64,000 bases of DNA from Chlamydia avium 10DC88 (lineage in GTDB: Bacteria > Chlamydiota > Chlamydiia > Chlamydiales > Chlamydiaceae). The position numbers and the translations under genes were made by a program. The DNA is taken from contig NZ_CP006571.1 of assembly GCF_000583875.1 (NCBI RefSeq), forward strand, positions 938,645-1,002,644, read 5' to 3'. Position 1 is the stretch's first letter. Each line of letters begins with the position of its first letter. Below the pieces are notes generated by a model. It did not search any database and had not been told where the DNA came from. It worked only from the letters and a program-made list of their open reading frames with translations. Positions 35,384-46,152 of this stretch are shown here, piece after piece.

Positions 35384-35405
35384 GTTGTTTGTTAATGGGT
35401 ACTGT

Positions 35406-36065
35406 ATGCGATCTCAGCTTAGCTTAATGGGGAAAAAAGAAGGCATGGTTCATGTCTTTGATAAAGAAGGAAATCTAGTAGCATGTTCAGTAATTAGCAT
35501 AAGCCCTAATGTTGTTACTCAGGTAAAGTTAGATGCGATAGATGGCTATAACGCTATTCAGTTGGGGGTGGATGAGCTTAATGTTCAGGAAAAAACTTTA
35601 TTGCGACGCATAAGTAAAGCTGAAGTGGGTCATTGTAAGAAGTCAGGTTCGCGGGTTTTTCGTGCGTTAAAAGAAGTTCGTGTTTCTTCCGAGGATGTTC
35701 AAGAGATTTCTTTAGGAAATGAATTTGGATTGGAAGTCTTCGAAAATATTTCTTCTGTAGATGTCAGTGGTGTCTCTAAGGGTAAAGGGTTCCAGGGAGT
35801 AATGAAGAAGTATGGATTTCGTGGAGGTCCAGGAAGTCATGGTTCTGGGTTTCATCGCCATGCTGGTTCGATAGGGATGAGGTCGACTCCAGGAAGATGT
35901 TTTCCGGGGAGCAAGCGGCCTAGCCACATGGGCGCTGTGAATGTGACAGTAAAGAATTTAGAAATAGTTAAAATAGACTCAGAGAAGAAGGTGCTTCTGG
36001 TAAAAGGGGCAATTCCCGGTTCTAAGGGTTCCATTGTTGTCGTAAGGCGTTCCTCAAAGGCGTAA
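35406..36065 (+). CDS. rplC: 50S ribosomal protein L3
   Basis: First gene of the operon, 219 residues from the ATG at 35406 (MRSQLSLMGKKEGM), which is where L3 homology begins; seven upstream in-frame codons from 35385 are not L3-like. Conserved VSGVSKGKGFQGVMKKYGF and HGSGFHRHAGSIG (the loop reaching toward the peptidyl-transferase centre) are present. In chlamydiae the S10 gene is elsewhere, so L3 heads this S10/spc/alpha-type string. Confidence 0.94.
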   Translation: MRSQLSLMGKKEGMVHVFDKEGNLVACSVISISPNVVTQVKLDAIDGYNAIQLGVDELNVQEKTLLRRISKAEVGHCKKSGSRVFRALKEVRVSSEDVQEISLGNEFGLEVFENISSVDVSGVSKGKGFQGVMKKYGFRGGPGSHGSGFHRHAGSIGMRSTPGRCFPGSKRPSHMGAVNVTVKNLEIVKIDSEKKVLLVKGAIPGSKGSIVVVRRSSKA

Positions 36066-36081
36066 ATAGAAGAGGGTTTTA

Positions 36082-36756
36082 ATGGTTTTGTTATCAAAGT
36101 TTGATTTTTTGGGGAATAAGGTAGGAGATGTTGAATTATCTGACGCCCTTTTTGTTCAAGAAGACGCAAAATTGCAGTTGGTAAAGGATTATTTGGTAGC
36201 AATTCAAAAAAATAAGCGCCAGTGGTCTGCGTGTACAAAAAATCGTTCTGAAGTTAGTCATTCTACGAAGAAGCCTTTTCGTCAAAAAGGAACTGGAAAT
36301 GCTCGGCAAGGTTGCTTGGCAGCTCCTCAGTTTCGTGGTGGGGGGGTTGTCTTTGGTCCTAGGCCAAAATTTGATCAACATGTTCGTATTAATCGTAAAG
36401 AAAGAAAAGCAGCGATTCGTTTGTTGTTGGCTCAAAAAATCCAATCGCATCGTTTAGTGGTTGCTGATGATAGTGTATTTACCAGTAGCTTGTCTTCGCC
36501 AAAAACTAAAGAGGCTTTACGATTTTTGAAGAATTGCAATGTTGAGTGTCGTGGAGTGCTTTTTATTGATGATCTTAGTCATTCGGGAAGTAACATAAAT
36601 CTGCGAATGAGCGTGCGTAACTTGCCTGCTATTCGTGGGTTCACATACGGCATGAATGTTAATGGTTATGATTTAGTTTCTGCTCATAGTGTAGTGATTT
36701 CTGAGAAGGCTTTGAGCAGTCTTACCGAACATCTTGTTTCTGGAATGAAAGATTAA
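36082..36756 (+). CDS. rplD: 50S ribosomal protein L4
   Basis: 224 residues. The conserved extended loop [15 protein letters not shown] and [12 protein letters not shown], which lines the exit tunnel, is clear. In E. coli L4 represses its own operon through the leader RNA. Whether that applies here is unknown, but a leader hairpin is present upstream of rplC. A run of seven G inside the gene (near 36344) keeps the frame. Confidence 0.95.
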   Translation: MVLLSKFDFLGNKVGDVELSDALFVQEDAKLQLVKDYLVAIQKNKRQWSACTKNRSEVSHSTKKPFRQKGTGNARQGCLAAPQFRGGGVVFGPRPKFDQHVRINRKERKAAIRLLLAQKIQSHRLVVADDSVFTSSLSSPKTKEALRFLKNCNVECRGVLFIDDLSHSGSNINLRMSVRNLPAIRGFTYGMNVNGYDLVSAHSVVISEKALSSLTEHLVSGMKD

Positions 36757-36770
36757 GAGGAAGATTGGGC

Positions 36771-37106
36771 ATGAAAGATCCTTATGATGTAATCAAACGG
36801 CATTATGTAACTGAAAAGGCAAAGACTTTAGAAAGTTTAAGTCTTGGTGGTGGTGAAGGCAGGAAAAAGGGAAGTTTCTGTAGGCATCCAAAGTATACGT
36901 TTGTTGTTGCAAGCGATGCTACCAAACCTTTGATTGCTCAAGCTTTAGAATCGATCTATGCAGATAAAAAAGTAAAAGTTAAGAGTGTAAACACAGTGTG
37001 CGTGAAACCTCAGCCGTCCCGAATGTTCCGTGGTAAGCGAAGAGGAAAAACTGCGGGATTTAAAAAGGCTATTGTAACCTTCTATGAAGGCCATTCTATC
37101 GCATAA
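36771..37106 (+). CDS. rplW: 50S ribosomal protein L23
   Basis: 111 residues from the ATG at 36771 ([18 protein letters not shown]). The in-frame TTG at 36765 is less likely, given the AGAGGAAGA site just upstream. It has [20 protein letters not shown] and the C-terminal [20 protein letters not shown] Gly/Lys-rich insertion ([10 protein letters not shown]) follows the N-terminal helix. L23 sits at the tunnel exit and binds trigger factor and SRP. Confidence 0.94.
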   Translation: MKDPYDVIKRHYVTEKAKTLESLSLGGGEGRKKGSFCRHPKYTFVVASDATKPLIAQALESIYADKKVKVKSVNTVCVKPQPSRMFRGKRRGKTAGFKKAIVTFYEGHSIA

Positions 37107-37131
37107 TCTATATTGATTGAGGAAGAAAGAC

Positions 37132-38034
37132 ATGTTTAAAAAGTTTAAGCCGATAACTCCAGGGACTAGACAGTTGGTTCTTCCGGCTTTTGATGAGTTG
37201 ACTACTAAGGGAGACTTGCAGGAAAAAAAGCGGAGGAGATCAGTTGGAAGTGGCGAGAAAGATTCTTCCGAAAAGCGATCTAGACAGAGTCTTCGGCCCA
37301 ATAAGAGGCTTTCCTTTTTCAAAAAAAGTTCAGGGGGGCGTGATAATTTAGGTCATATTTCTTGCCGTCATCGAGGCGGGGGAGCTCGACGTTTATATAG
37401 GGTTATTGATTTCAAACGTAATAAGGATGGAATTGAAGCTAAGGTCGTGTCTATTGAATATGATCCCAATCGATCAGCCTATATTGCGCTTCTTAATTAT
37501 GTTGATGGGGAAAAGCGTTATATATTAGCTCCAAAGGGTATTAAAAGAGGAGATCGTATTGTTTCTGGCGAGGGCAGTCCTTTTAAAGTGGGTTGCTGTA
37601 TGTCATTAAAGAATATGCCTCTTGGGTTGTCCGTGCATAATATTGAAATGCGTCCTTTTTCGGGAGGAAAGCTGGTTAGATCAGCAGGCTTGGCAGCTCA
37701 AATTATAGCAAAAAGTTCGGGATACGTAACTTTAAAAATGCCTTCAGGCGAATTTCGTATGCTAAACGAGTGTTGTCGAGCAACTATAGGCGAGGTTTCT
37801 AACGCAGATCATAATTTGTGTGTAGATGGTAAAGCAGGAAGGAAGCGTTGGAAAGGAATTCGACCTACGGTTCGTGGTACTGCAATGAACCCCGTAGACC
37901 ATCCTCATGGAGGAGGTGAAGGTCGGCATAACGGTTATATTCCTCGTACTCCTTGGGGTAAGGTCACGAAAGGATTAAAAACTCGTGACAAGCGTAAAAG
38001 TAATAAATGGATAGTTAAAGATCGTAGGAAATAG
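37132..38034 (+). CDS. rplB: 50S ribosomal protein L2, with an N-terminal insertion
   Basis: Core peptidyl-transferase-region protein. The start at 37132 ([17 protein letters not shown]) follows GAGGAAGAAAG. The conserved C-terminal loop [17 protein letters not shown], with the key His, is intact. Length is 300 residues, about 16 more than the 284 I recall for other Chlamydia. The extra residues lie near position 38-60 as a charged segment ([15 protein letters not shown]) before [16 protein letters not shown]. Frame is uninterrupted, so the insertion is in-frame. Confidence 0.94.
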   Translation: MFKKFKPITPGTRQLVLPAFDELTTKGDLQEKKRRRSVGSGEKDSSEKRSRQSLRPNKRLSFFKKSSGGRDNLGHISCRHRGGGARRLYRVIDFKRNKDGIEAKVVSIEYDPNRSAYIALLNYVDGEKRYILAPKGIKRGDRIVSGEGSPFKVGCCMSLKNMPLGLSVHNIEMRPFSGGKLVRSAGLAAQIIAKSSGYVTLKMPSGEFRMLNECCRATIGEVSNADHNLCVDGKAGRKRWKGIRPTVRGTAMNPVDHPHGGGEGRHNGYIPRTPWGKVTKGLKTRDKRKSNKWIVKDRRK

Positions 38035-38040
38035 GAGTTT

Positions 38041-38307
38041 ATGAGTAGATCACTAAGAAAAGGTCCTTTTGTTGATCACCATCTGATAAAAAAGGTGCGT
38101 GCAATGAATTTAGGAGAGAAAAAATCTCCGATCAAAACATGGTCTCGTCGTTCTATGATTACTCCTGAAATGATTGGTCATACCTTTGAAGTGCATAACG
38201 GGAGAAAGTTTTTAACAGTTTTTGTTTCAGAAACAATGGTGGGACACAAGCTAGGGGAGTTTTCTCCAACGAGAATGTTTAAAAGTCATCCAGTGAAAAA
38301 AGGGTAA
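38041..38307 (+). CDS. rpsS: 30S ribosomal protein S19
   Basis: 88 residues with the family start [14 protein letters not shown], central [23 protein letters not shown] and C-terminal [12 protein letters not shown]19 contacts the 16S head near the A-site. Starts 6 bases after rplB, with AGGAG upstream. Confidence 0.96.
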   Translation: MSRSLRKGPFVDHHLIKKVRAMNLGEKKSPIKTWSRRSMITPEMIGHTFEVHNGRKFLTVFVSETMVGHKLGEFSPTRMFKSHPVKKG

Positions 38308-38319
38308 AGGAGACGAGTT

Positions 38320-38655
38320 ATGTTTAAAGCAACCGCTCGTTACATACGGGTTCAGCCTCGTAAAGCGCGATTAGCTGCTGGACTTATGAGAAATTTAAGT
38401 GTAGTGGAAGCACAACAACAATTAAGTTTTTCTTCTTTAAAGGCTGGAAGATGTTTGAAAAAAGTTTTAGACAGCGCTGTGGCTAACGCTGAGCTTAATG
38501 AGAATGTAAAGCGTGAGCAATTAAGCGTTATTGAGGTTAGAGTCGATGCGGGGCCTGCATATAAACGGGCTAAATCTAAAAGTCGGGGAGGGAGATCTCC
38601 AATTTTAAAGCGCACTAGCCATTTAACTGTGATTGTTGGCGAGAAGAAGCGGTAG
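38320..38655 (+). CDS. rplV: 50S ribosomal protein L22
   Basis: 111 residues with [17 protein letters not shown] at the start and the long beta-hairpin region [16 protein letters not shown], which reaches into the exit tunnel. Starts 12 bases after rpsS; AAGGAG precedes the ATG. Confidence 0.95.
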   Translation: MFKATARYIRVQPRKARLAAGLMRNLSVVEAQQQLSFSSLKAGRCLKKVLDSAVANAELNENVKREQLSVIEVRVDAGPAYKRAKSKSRGGRSPILKRTSHLTVIVGEKKR

Positions 38656-38663
38656 GAGAAGCT

Positions 38664-39335
38664 ATGGGTCAGAAAGGATGTCCAATTGGTTTTCGTACAG
38701 GTGTTACTAAAAAATGGCGTTCATTGTGGTACGGAAACAATCAAGAGTTTAGCAAGTTTCTTATTGAAGATGTAAAAATTCGAGATTTCTTAAGAAAAAA
38801 GCCTTCTTGTCAGGGAGCTGCAGGTTTTGTCGTAAGGCGAATGAGCGGAAAGATTGAAGTTACTATCCAGACAGCTCGTCCAGGATTAGTAATTGGTAAA
38901 AAAGGCGCCGAAGTTGATCTTCTAAAAGACGAGCTCAGGAAGCTTACCGGTAAAGAAGTTTGGGTTGAAATCGCAGAAATTAAGCGTCCCGAATTGAATG
39001 CTAAATTAGTTGCTGACAATATTGCCAAGCAAATTGAACGCCGCGTTTCTTTTCGACGCGCTATGAAAAAGGCTATGCAATCTGTTATGGATGGTGGAGC
39101 CGTAGGCGTTAAAATACAAGTTTCTGGGAGATTAGCTGGAGCGGAAATAGCTCGTTCAGAGTGGTATAAAAATGGCCGAGTTCCCTTGCATACACTAAGA
39201 GCTGATATTGATTATGCTACTGCTTCTGCAGAAACTACTTATGGAATTATCGGAGTGAAGGTTTGGATTAACCTTGGAGAGAAGTCATCTATGGCTAATA
39301 ACGGTAATGGCGCCCCAGCTCCAGTTGCGCAATAA
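38664..39335 (+). CDS. rpsC: 30S ribosomal protein S3
   Basis: 223 residues. It has the N-terminal domain ([19 protein letters not shown]), the KH domain with the GKKG loop ([16 protein letters not shown]) and the C-terminal [19 protein letters not shown] short Asn/Gly/Pro tail ends the protein. S3 is part of the mRNA entry helicase region. Confidence 0.96.
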   Translation: MGQKGCPIGFRTGVTKKWRSLWYGNNQEFSKFLIEDVKIRDFLRKKPSCQGAAGFVVRRMSGKIEVTIQTARPGLVIGKKGAEVDLLKDELRKLTGKEVWVEIAEIKRPELNAKLVADNIAKQIERRVSFRRAMKKAMQSVMDGGAVGVKIQVSGRLAGAEIARSEWYKNGRVPLHTLRADIDYATASAETTYGIIGVKVWINLGEKSSMANNGNGAPAPVAQ

Positions 39336-39370
39336 TGGTATAAATCAAGGATGTATGAATTGCTATGTTG

Positions 39371-39781
39371 ATGCCTAAACGAATGAAATTTCGCAAGCAA
39401 CAAAAGGGTCAATTCGCTGGTCTAAGTAAGGGCGCTACTTTTGTTGATTTTGGCGACTTTGGAATGCAAGCTTTAGATAGAGGATGGGTGACCAGTCGGC
39501 AAATAGAGGCTTGCCGAATTGCGATTAATAGATATTTAAAACGTAAAGGGAAAGTATGGATTCGTGTTTTCCCTGATAAAAGTGTAAGTAAGAAGCCTGC
39601 AGAGACTCGTATGGGTAAAGGTAAAGGAGCCCCTGATCATTGGGTGGCAGTAGTACGTCCAGGGCGCATTCTTTTTGAAGTGGCTAATGTATCTAAAGAA
39701 GATGCTCAAGATGCTTTAAGAAGAGCTGCGGCAAAATTAGGTATAAGGACGCGTTTTGTTAAGCGAGTCGAAAGGGTATAA
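39371..39781 (+). CDS. rplP: 50S ribosomal protein L16
   Basis: About 136-138 residues; ATG at 39371 ([13 protein letters not shown]) and the in-frame ATG two codons earlier at 39365 (MLMPKR) are both possible, and chlamydial L16 is often given as MLMPKR. It has [22 protein letters not shown] and the C-terminal [17 protein letters not shown]16 helps form the A-site tRNA cleft. Confidence 0.94.
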   Translation: MPKRMKFRKQQKGQFAGLSKGATFVDFGDFGMQALDRGWVTSRQIEACRIAINRYLKRKGKVWIRVFPDKSVSKKPAETRMGKGKGAPDHWVAVVRPGRILFEVANVSKEDAQDALRRAAAKLGIRTRFVKRVERV

Positions 39782-39784
39782 ATT

Positions 39785-40003
39785 ATGGCAAAAAATAAGA
39801 AGTTATTGGCTGAACTTAGAGAAAAAAGCATAAAAGAGTTGGACGTATTTGTTCACGAAAATAAAAAGGCTCTTTTTGAATTGCGAGCAGAGGTTGCTTT
39901 GCAAAACAAAGCTGTAAAACCACATTTATTCTCTGAATATAAGAAAAATATTGCGCGATCTCTGACAGTCAAGCGTGAAAAAGAGGGAAGAGCTCATGCC
40001 TAG
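39785..40003 (+). CDS. rpmC: 50S ribosomal protein L29
   Basis: 72 residues of two helices joined by a turn ([16 protein letters not shown], then [33 protein letters not shown]), typical of L29 near the tunnel exit. Starts 3 bases after rplP and overlaps rpsQ by 8 bases. Confidence 0.93.
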   Translation: MAKNKKLLAELREKSIKELDVFVHENKKALFELRAEVALQNKAVKPHLFSEYKKNIARSLTVKREKEGRAHA

Positions 40004-40247
40004 GGAAGAAAGGGGTTATAGAAAAGTTAAGGTTGGTACTGTTGTCTCATCAAAAATGGACAAGACTGTAGTTGTTAGGGTGGAAAGAGTATACTCTCAT
40101 CCTCAATATGCTAAGGTTGTTAGAGATTCTAAAAAGTACTATGCGCATAATGATTTAGAGCTTTCTGAGGGTGATAAAGTTAAAATTCAAGAAACGCGTC
40201 CTTTATCTAAGTTGAAAAGATGGCGTGTTATTGAGTGTATAAGTTAG
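39996..40247 (+). CDS. rpsQ: 30S ribosomal protein S17
   Basis: 83 residues from ATG at 39996 ([19 protein letters not shown]), inside the end of rpmC. The longer in-frame start at 39975 lies deeper in rpmC and is not needed. It shows the OB-fold core [19 protein letters not shown] and the [14 protein letters not shown] tail. Confidence 0.93.
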   Translation: MPREERGYRKVKVGTVVSSKMDKTVVVRVERVYSHPQYAKVVRDSKKYYAHNDLELSEGDKVKIQETRPLSKLKRWRVIECIS

Positions 40248-40264
40248 TTGAGTGGGTTAACGTT

Positions 40265-40633
40265 ATGATTCAACAGGAAAGTCAATTAAAAGTTGCTGAT
40301 AATACTGGGGCTAAAAAGGTAAAGTGTTTTAAAGTATTGGGCGGATCTCGTAGACGTTATGCTACAGTAGGCGATATTATAGTGTGCTCCGTCAGAGACG
40401 TAGAACCCGATAGCTCTATAAAAAAAGGCGATGTGGTGAAGGCTGTTATTGTTAGAACTCGTCGAGACATTCGTAGAAAAGATGGTTCTACTTTAAGATT
40501 CGATACCAATAGTTGCGTGATTATCGATGAAAAAGGAAATCCTAAAGGAACGCGAATTTTTGGTCCGATAGCTCGAGAAATTCGTGATCGTGGTTTTATC
40601 AAGATTAGCTCTTTAGCTCCTGAAGTGATTTAA
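40265..40633 (+). CDS. rplN: 50S ribosomal protein L14
   Basis: 122 residues from ATG at 40265 ([19 protein letters not shown]). Ten upstream in-frame codons overlap rpsQ and are unlike L14. It has [17 protein letters not shown] and [18 protein letters not shown]14 forms an intersubunit bridge and binds L19. Confidence 0.95.
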   Translation: MIQQESQLKVADNTGAKKVKCFKVLGGSRRRYATVGDIIVCSVRDVEPDSSIKKGDVVKAVIVRTRRDIRRKDGSTLRFDTNSCVIIDEKGNPKGTRIFGPIAREIRDRGFIKISSLAPEVI

Positions 40634-40648
40634 GGATAAAATAAAGAT

Positions 40649-40987
40649 ATGAAAAGACGTATTTGTGTTGGCGATACTGTATATATAACGGCTGGAAATG
40701 ACAAGGGGAAACTGGGGAAAGTTTTATCTTGTCTTAAGGGAAAGGATAAAGTAGTCGTTGAAGGAATTAACGTTCGTACAAAAAATATCAAACGCAGTCA
40801 AGACAATCCTAAAGGGAAAAGGATTAGTATTGAGGCTCCAATACATATTTCTAATGTTTGTTTAAGTATAAATGGATCGCGAGCAAAACTTTCCGTTAAG
40901 AGTGCTGAAAATGGACGTGAGTTATGGAATACAGCTCCTGATGGCACTTCCTCGCTATATCGTTTAGTAAAGGATAAAAAAGGTTAA
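40649..40987 (+). CDS. rplX: 50S ribosomal protein L24
   Basis: 112 residues with the KOW motif at the start ([19 protein letters not shown]) and [19 protein letters not shown]24 is an early assembly initiator of the 50S subunit. rplE starts 1 base after its stop. Confidence 0.95.
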   Translation: MKRRICVGDTVYITAGNDKGKLGKVLSCLKGKDKVVVEGINVRTKNIKRSQDNPKGKRISIEAPIHISNVCLSINGSRAKLSVKSAENGRELWNTAPDGTSSLYRLVKDKKG

Positions 40988-40988
40988 T

Positions 40989-41528
40989 ATGGGCCGATTA
41001 AAGAAACTCTATACTGAAGAGATCCGAAAGGTTCTCCAAGAAAAGTTTAATTATAAGAATACTATGCAGATTCCTGTTCTTAAAAAAATAGTAATTAGCA
41101 TGGGATTGGCCGAGGCTGCTAAGGATAAAAATATTTTTCAGTCTCATTTAGAAGAACTTTCTATGATTTCTGGGCAAAAACCTTTAGTAACTAAGGCGAG
41201 GAATTCTATTGCTGGTTTCAAACTTCGTGCAGGACAGGGTATTGGAGCTAAAGTGACATTGCGTGGCGCGCGCATGTACGATTTTATGGATAGATTTTGT
41301 AACATAGTCTCTCCTAGGATTCGAGATTTTCGTGGATTTTCACGTACAGGAGATGGACATGGATGTTATTCGTTAGGATTAGAGGATCAGCAAATTTTCC
41401 CTGAAATAGATTTAGATCGCGTTAAGAGAACTCAAGGAATGAATATCACTTGGGTGACTACGGCGAAAACAAATGATGAATGCACTACTCTTTTAGAGTT
41501 GATGGGTTTACGTTTTAAGAAGACATAA
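40989..41528 (+). CDS. rplE: 50S ribosomal protein L5
   Basis: 179 residues with [49 protein letters not shown] and the [10 protein letters not shown] loop. L5 anchors 5S rRNA and touches P-site tRNA. Confidence 0.96.
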   Translation: MGRLKKLYTEEIRKVLQEKFNYKNTMQIPVLKKIVISMGLAEAAKDKNIFQSHLEELSMISGQKPLVTKARNSIAGFKLRAGQGIGAKVTLRGARMYDFMDRFCNIVSPRIRDFRGFSRTGDGHGCYSLGLEDQQIFPEIDLDRVKRTQGMNITWVTTAKTNDECTTLLELMGLRFKKT

Positions 41529-41558
41529 TTTAAGGGAGAAGGGAGAGAAAGGATTAGT

Positions 41559-41960
41559 ATGGGCATGACGAGTGATACTATAGCTGATTTGTTAACGCGG
41601 ATCCGTAATGCTTTAAAAGCAGAGCATATTTATGTGGATTTAGAACATAGTAAAATGCGCGAATCAATTGTCAGGATTTTAAAACATCACGGGTTTGTAG
41701 CTCATTATTTAGTAAAGGAAGAAAATCGTAAAAGAACGATGCGTATTTTTTTACAATATGGTGATGATCGTAGGCCTGCGATTCGACAATTAAAGCGGGT
41801 TTCTAAACCTTCTAGAAGGGTTTATGTTTCTGCAGATAAAATTCCCTATGTTTTTGGTAATATGGGTATTTCTGTTCTCTCTACTTCTCAGGGGGTTCTA
41901 GAGGGGTCAATAGCAAGGTCTAAAAATATTGGTGGCGAATTACTCTGTCTAGTTTGGTGA
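41559..41960 (+). CDS. rpsH: 30S ribosomal protein S8
   Basis: 133 residues with [20 protein letters not shown] at the start and [18 protein letters not shown] at the end, the 16S rRNA-binding part. In E. coli S8 represses the spc operon. The ATG at 41559 and the in-frame ATG at 41565 are both possible. Confidence 0.95.
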   Translation: MGMTSDTIADLLTRIRNALKAEHIYVDLEHSKMRESIVRILKHHGFVAHYLVKEENRKRTMRIFLQYGDDRRPAIRQLKRVSKPSRRVYVSADKIPYVFGNMGISVLSTSQGVLEGSIARSKNIGGELLCLVW

Positions 41961-41991
41961 CGGAATAAAATAATATATAGGATGGTAAGGA

Positions 41992-42543
41992 ATGTCTCGT
42001 AAAGCTCGAGAACCTATTGTGCTCCCCCAAGGAGTGGAGGTTTCCATTCAAAATAATGAAATTATAGTTAAAGGCCCAAAGGGTTCTTTAACTCAGAAAT
42101 TGACTTCAGAAGTCGTTATAGATATTAATGGCAACGAGGTTTTTGTTCGTGCAGCTCCTCATGTCGTTGATAGACCTAGTCGTATGCAAGGGCTATTTTG
42201 GGCATTGATTTCTAACATGGTTCGTGGAGTCCATACAGGGTTTGAAAAACGTTTAGAAATGATCGGAGTCGGTTTTAAGGCTGCTATACAAGGAAGCGTA
42301 TTAGATTTGTCTATCGGGGTTTCTCATCCTACAAAAATCCCTATTCCTAAAGGTTTAGAAGTTAGTGTAGAGAAAAATACCTTAATTTCAATTAAGGGTA
42401 TTGATAAACAATTAGTCGGGGAATTTGCTGCAGGTATTCGAACAAAGCGTCCTCCTGAACCCTACAAAGGTAAGGGAATTCGTTATGAAAATGAATACGT
42501 ACGTCGTAAAGCTGGGAAAGCCGCAAAAACAGGTAAAAAATAA
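41992..42543 (+). CDS. rplF: 50S ribosomal protein L6
   Basis: 183 residues of two related domains: [19 protein letters not shown], then the C-terminal signature [20 protein letters not shown], which binds 23S rRNA near the GTPase centre. Length typical. Confidence 0.96.
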   Translation: MSRKAREPIVLPQGVEVSIQNNEIIVKGPKGSLTQKLTSEVVIDINGNEVFVRAAPHVVDRPSRMQGLFWALISNMVRGVHTGFEKRLEMIGVGFKAAIQGSVLDLSIGVSHPTKIPIPKGLEVSVEKNTLISIKGIDKQLVGEFAAGIRTKRPPEPYKGKGIRYENEYVRRKAGKAAKTGKK

Positions 42544-42572
42544 TTAGTAAGGTATTAAGACAGAGTTAAGTC

Positions 42573-42944
42573 ATGGAAAGTTCGTTGTTCAAGAAGTCTG
42601 AAAAGAAAAAGCATAGGGCTTTAAGAGTGCGTAAATCTTTAAAGGGCTCTTCTTTAAAGCCTCGTCTATCTGTTGTGAAGACAAATAAGCATATTTATGT
42701 GCAATTAATAGATGACTCGATTGGCAAAACTTTGGCCTCTGTTTCTACTATAGCGAAATCAAGTAAAGCTTCTGGATTAACGAAAAAGAATCAAGATGTA
42801 GCAAAAATGTTAGGGATAAAGATTGCCGAGTTAGGAAAGAATCTTCAAGTAGATCGGGTAGTTTTTGATCGTGGTCCTTTCAAATATCACGGAGTTGTTG
42901 CTATGGTAGCCGATGGTGCTAGAGAGGGTGGATTAGAGTTTTAA
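42573..42944 (+). CDS. rplR: 50S ribosomal protein L18
   Basis: 123 residues with a basic N-terminus, RLSVVKTNKHIYVQLIDD and the C-terminal VVFDRGPFKYHGVVAMVADG. L18 binds 5S rRNA with L5. The basic N-terminal tail is Lys-rich. Confidence 0.95.
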   Translation: MESSLFKKSEKKKHRALRVRKSLKGSSLKPRLSVVKTNKHIYVQLIDDSIGKTLASVSTIAKSSKASGLTKKNQDVAKMLGIKIAELGKNLQVDRVVFDRGPFKYHGVVAMVADGAREGGLEF

Positions 42945-42956
42945 TGAAGGTTTAGG

Positions 42957-43460
42957 ATGACGGTATCAAAGAATTCTCATAAAGAAAAAGAAGAACAGCT
43001 AGAAGAGAAGGTTTTAGTTGTTAATCGCTGTTCAAAAGTAGTCAAGGGCGGTCGAAAATTTAGTTTTTCTGCGCTTATTCTAGTTGGGGATGGGAAAGGA
43101 CGTTTAGGTTATGGTTTTGCTAAAGCAAACGAATTAACTGATGCCATCCGTAAAGGGGGAGGAATTGCAAGGAAGAATCTAATTACTATTGAATCTCTAG
43201 AGAATGGTTCAATCCCTCACGAAATTCTTGTTGATCAAGATGGCGCTCAGCTGCTTTTAAAGCCTGCAAAACCAGGTACGGGGATAGTAGCAGGTTCTCG
43301 TATCCGTTTAATCTTAGAAATGGCTGGAGTGAAAAACATTGTTGCCAAAAGTCTAGGATCAAATAATCCTATGAATCAAGTAAAAGCTGCATTTAAAGCT
43401 CTTCTTCAGCTTTCTGCGAGAAAAGAAGTTCTAAAAAGGAGATCGGTAGCACATGATTAA
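42957..43460 (+). CDS. rpsE: 30S ribosomal protein S5
   Basis: 167 residues. A charged N-terminal extension (about 1-18) precedes the double-stranded RNA-binding-like domain ([21 protein letters not shown]). The signature [13 protein letters not shown] and the C-terminal [15 protein letters not shown] follow. It overlaps rplO by 8 bases. Confidence 0.96.
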   Translation: MTVSKNSHKEKEEQLEEKVLVVNRCSKVVKGGRKFSFSALILVGDGKGRLGYGFAKANELTDAIRKGGGIARKNLITIESLENGSIPHEILVDQDGAQLLLKPAKPGTGIVAGSRIRLILEMAGVKNIVAKSLGSNNPMNQVKAAFKALLQLSARKEVLKRRSVAHD

Positions 43461-43887
43461 ATTGGAAGAGTTACAAGATCCTTCACCTCGTAAACGTAGA
43501 ACTAAGCTATTAGGACGTGGGCCTTCTTCAGGACATGGGAAAACTAGTTGTCGAGGGCATAAAGGAGATGGAAGCCGCTCTGGTTATAAACGCCGCTTTG
43601 GATATGAAGGAGGAGGAATTCCTCTTTATAGAAGAATGCCTACTAGAGGTTTTTCCCATCTACGTTTTGATAAGTGCATAGATGAAATCACTACCCAACG
43701 TTTGAATTCTTTATTTAGTGATGGAGATGCTATCACATTGGAAGCTTTGAAAAATAAGAAAGCTGTAAGTAAGCATGCTGTTAAAGTTAAAGTGATTTTT
43801 AAAGGCGAGTTAGACAAAACCTTTATTTGGAACGATTCTAAAGTAGTCTTGTCTCAGGGTGTAGCGAATCTTATAGGAGTTGCTTAG
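43453..43887 (+). CDS. rplO: 50S ribosomal protein L15
   Basis: 144 residues with the Gly/Arg-rich N-terminal extension ([20 protein letters not shown]) and the globular C-terminal part ([14 protein letters not shown]). Overlaps rpsE by 8 bases. secY follows. Confidence 0.95.
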   Translation: MIKLEELQDPSPRKRRTKLLGRGPSSGHGKTSCRGHKGDGSRSGYKRRFGYEGGGIPLYRRMPTRGFSHLRFDKCIDEITTQRLNSLFSDGDAITLEALKNKKAVSKHAVKVKVIFKGELDKTFIWNDSKVVLSQGVANLIGVA

Positions 43888-43909
43888 GGATTACGAATTA
43901 GGCTGGCTT

Positions 43910-45283
43910 ATGACTACTTTAAGACAAATATTTTCGATTACTGAATTAAGAAAGAAGTTATTTTTTACATTCGCTTTATTGGCGGTTTGTAGAGTTGGTG
44001 TATTTGTCCCTGTTCCTGGGATTGATGGTGAGCGTGCCCTAGCCTATTTCAAACAATTACTTGGCTCTAGTCAGAATTTATTTCAGCTAGCTGATATTTT
44101 TTCTGGAGGAGCTTTTGCTCAGATGACAGTAATTGCTCTTGGTGTTGTTCCCTATATTTCAGCGTCTATTATAGTACAGTTACTTCTAGTATTTATGCCC
44201 TCTATACAAAGGGAAATGAGAGAAAGCCCTGATCGGGGGAAAAGAAAAATAGGTAGGTTAACCCGTTTATTTACAGTAGGTTTGGCAGTGATTCAATCTT
44301 CGCTTTTTGCCAAATTTGCTTTGAAAATGAACCTCTCAATACCAGGAATTGTTCTTCCAGTTTTATTATCGTCAAAATTATTTGGATCCCCCTGGATATT
44401 TTATTTAACCACAGTCATCGTTATGACAACAGGGACTTTGTTACTCATGTGGATTGGAGAACAAATCTCAGATAGGGGAATTGGTAATGGCGTAAGCTTA
44501 ATTATTAGCTTAGGTATTTTGGCGTCATTCCCATCTGTATTGGGATCTATAGTGAATAAGCTGAATTTAGGTTCGCAGGATCCTTCTCAATTGGGTTTGG
44601 TTTCTTTATTATTATTATGTTGTATTTTCGTATTTGTTCTGATTACGACTATTTTGATTATTGAGGGAGTTAGAAAGATCCCAGTGCAATATGCTCGAAG
44701 AGTAATTGGTAGAAGAGAATCTCCCGGAGGATCTTCTTATTTACCTCTGAAAGTGAACTATGCCGGAGTTATTCCTGTTATTTTTGCTTCCTCTCTGCTA
44801 ATGTTCCCCGCAACTATAGGGCAATTTATAACTTCTGATACCTCCTGGTTAAAACGCGTAGCTATGATGCTATCTCCAGGAAACTGGGTATATTCCCTAT
44901 GCTATGTTTTGCTTATAATATTTTTTACCTATTTTTGGACTGCAACGCAGTTTCATCCCGAACAAATTGCTTCGGAAATGAAGAAAAATAATGCTTTTAT
45001 TCCCGGGATTCGACAAGGGAAGCCTACGCAAACATATCTAGAATATACAATGAATCGGATCACATTGTTAGGAGCGGTTTTTCTAGCTGTAATTGCTATT
45101 TTGCCATCTATTTTAGGGCGCGTTCTTAGTGTAGATGCCAATGTAAGTTATTTTTTAGGTGGTACAGCAATCCTAATCATTGTGGGTGTAATTTTAGATA
45201 CAATGAAACAAATAGATGCCTTTTTACTTATGCGTCGATACGATAGTTTTTTGAAAGCAGATCGTTCTAAAGGAAGGCATTGA
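43910..45283 (+). CDS. secY: Protein translocase channel subunit SecY
   Basis: 457-residue inner-membrane channel with ten transmembrane spans. The plug/second-span signature [21 protein letters not shown] and the cytoplasmic-loop [10 protein letters not shown] are present. The start is ATG at 43910 ([16 protein letters not shown]). The upstream TTG at 43880 overlaps rplO and adds non-SecY residues. It is the last gene before a 55-base gap to rpsM. SecE and SecG are not in this window. Confidence 0.96.
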   Translation: MTTLRQIFSITELRKKLFFTFALLAVCRVGVFVPVPGIDGERALAYFKQLLGSSQNLFQLADIFSGGAFAQMTVIALGVVPYISASIIVQLLLVFMPSIQREMRESPDRGKRKIGRLTRLFTVGLAVIQSSLFAKFALKMNLSIPGIVLPVLLSSKLFGSPWIFYLTTVIVMTTGTLLLMWIGEQISDRGIGNGVSLIISLGILASFPSVLGSIVNKLNLGSQDPSQLGLVSLLLLCCIFVFVLITTILIIEGVRKIPVQYARRVIGRRESPGGSSYLPLKVNYAGVIPVIFASSLLMFPATIGQFITSDTSWLKRVAMMLSPGNWVYSLCYVLLIIFFTYFWTATQFHPEQIASEMKKNNAFIPGIRQGKPTQTYLEYTMNRITLLGAVFLAVIAILPSILGRVLSVDANVSYFLGGTAILIIVGVILDTMKQIDAFLLMRRYDSFLKADRSKGRH

Positions 45284-45338
45284 AAAATAACAATTTTTGA
45301 CCTAAGATGCTTATACTACTTTAAGGGAGGCCCTACGT

Positions 45339-45707
45339 ATGCCACGCATCATTGGAATTGATATTCCTGCGAAAAAAAAATTAAAAATAAGTCTTAGATA
45401 TATTTATGGAATAGGGCCAGCTCTTTCTGATGAGATTATTGCAAGATTGCAATTAGATCCTGAAGCTAGAGCTGCAGAGTTGACTGAAGAAGAAATCGGT
45501 CGTCTTAACGCTCTCCTACAAACAGAGTATGTAGTCGAAGGAGACCTAAGGCGTCGTGTCCAGTCAGATATTAAAAGATTGATTACTATACATGCTTATC
45601 GTGGGCAAAGACATCGGCTTTCGTTGCCTGTGCGAGGTCAAAGAACGAAAACTAACTCTCGCACGCGTAAAGGTAAGCGTAAAACGGTTGCTGGTAAGAA
45701 GAAATAA
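45339..45707 (+). CDS. rpsM: 30S ribosomal protein S13
   Basis: 122 residues with [18 protein letters not shown], the helix-two-turn-helix motif ([13 protein letters not shown]) and the C-terminal tail [18 protein letters not shown], which touches P-site tRNA. AGGGAGG ribosome-binding site lies upstream inside a short AGGG/CCCT complement. Confidence 0.96.
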   Translation: MPRIIGIDIPAKKKLKISLRYIYGIGPALSDEIIARLQLDPEARAAELTEEEIGRLNALLQTEYVVEGDLRRRVQSDIKRLITIHAYRGQRHRLSLPVRGQRTKTNSRTRKGKRKTVAGKKK

Positions 45708-45727
45708 TTTTTTTAGGAGAGTGTGTC

Positions 45728-46126
45728 TTGGTTAAGCATCAAACGCAAAAGAAAGGCGTGAAAAGAAAACAACTAAAGAATATCCCATCAGGCGTTGTTC
45801 ACGTTAAAGCCACCTTCAATAACACGATTGTGTCTATAACAGATCCTGCTGGGAATGTGATTTCCTGGGCTTCTGCTGGGAAAGTGGGGTATTCTGGATC
45901 TCGTAAGTCATCTGCTTTTGCTGCAACAGTAGCAGCTCAAGATGCTGCGAAAATTGCTATGAATTCTGGTCTTAAAGAAGTTGAAGTAAGTTTAAAGGGT
46001 ACTGGAGCTGGAAGAGAATCAGCGGTTCGTGCTCTCATAGCTGCTGGTCTAGTGGTTTCTGTCATCCGTGATGAAACTCCTGTTCCTCATAATGGTTGTC
46101 GTCCAAGAAAGAGACGAAGAGTGTAG
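45728..46126 (+). CDS. rpsK: 30S ribosomal protein S11
   Basis: 132 residues from an unusual TTG start at 45728 ([14 protein letters not shown]), supported by AGGAGA just upstream and by the chlamydial S11 N-terminus as I recall it. Core [25 protein letters not shown] and the conserved end [20 protein letters not shown]11 supports the 30S platform. Confidence 0.94.
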   Translation: MVKHQTQKKGVKRKQLKNIPSGVVHVKATFNNTIVSITDPAGNVISWASAGKVGYSGSRKSSAFAATVAAQDAAKIAMNSGLKEVEVSLKGTGAGRESAVRALIAAGLVVSVIRDETPVPHNGCRPRKRRRV

Positions 46127-46152
46127 TATTTTAGGGATAAGAGAGGAAAAGG

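Noticed and set aside
43880..43909. Upstream TTG start for secY
   Set aside because: It lies inside rplO and the added residues are unlike SecY. The ATG at 43910 gives the standard 457-residue protein.
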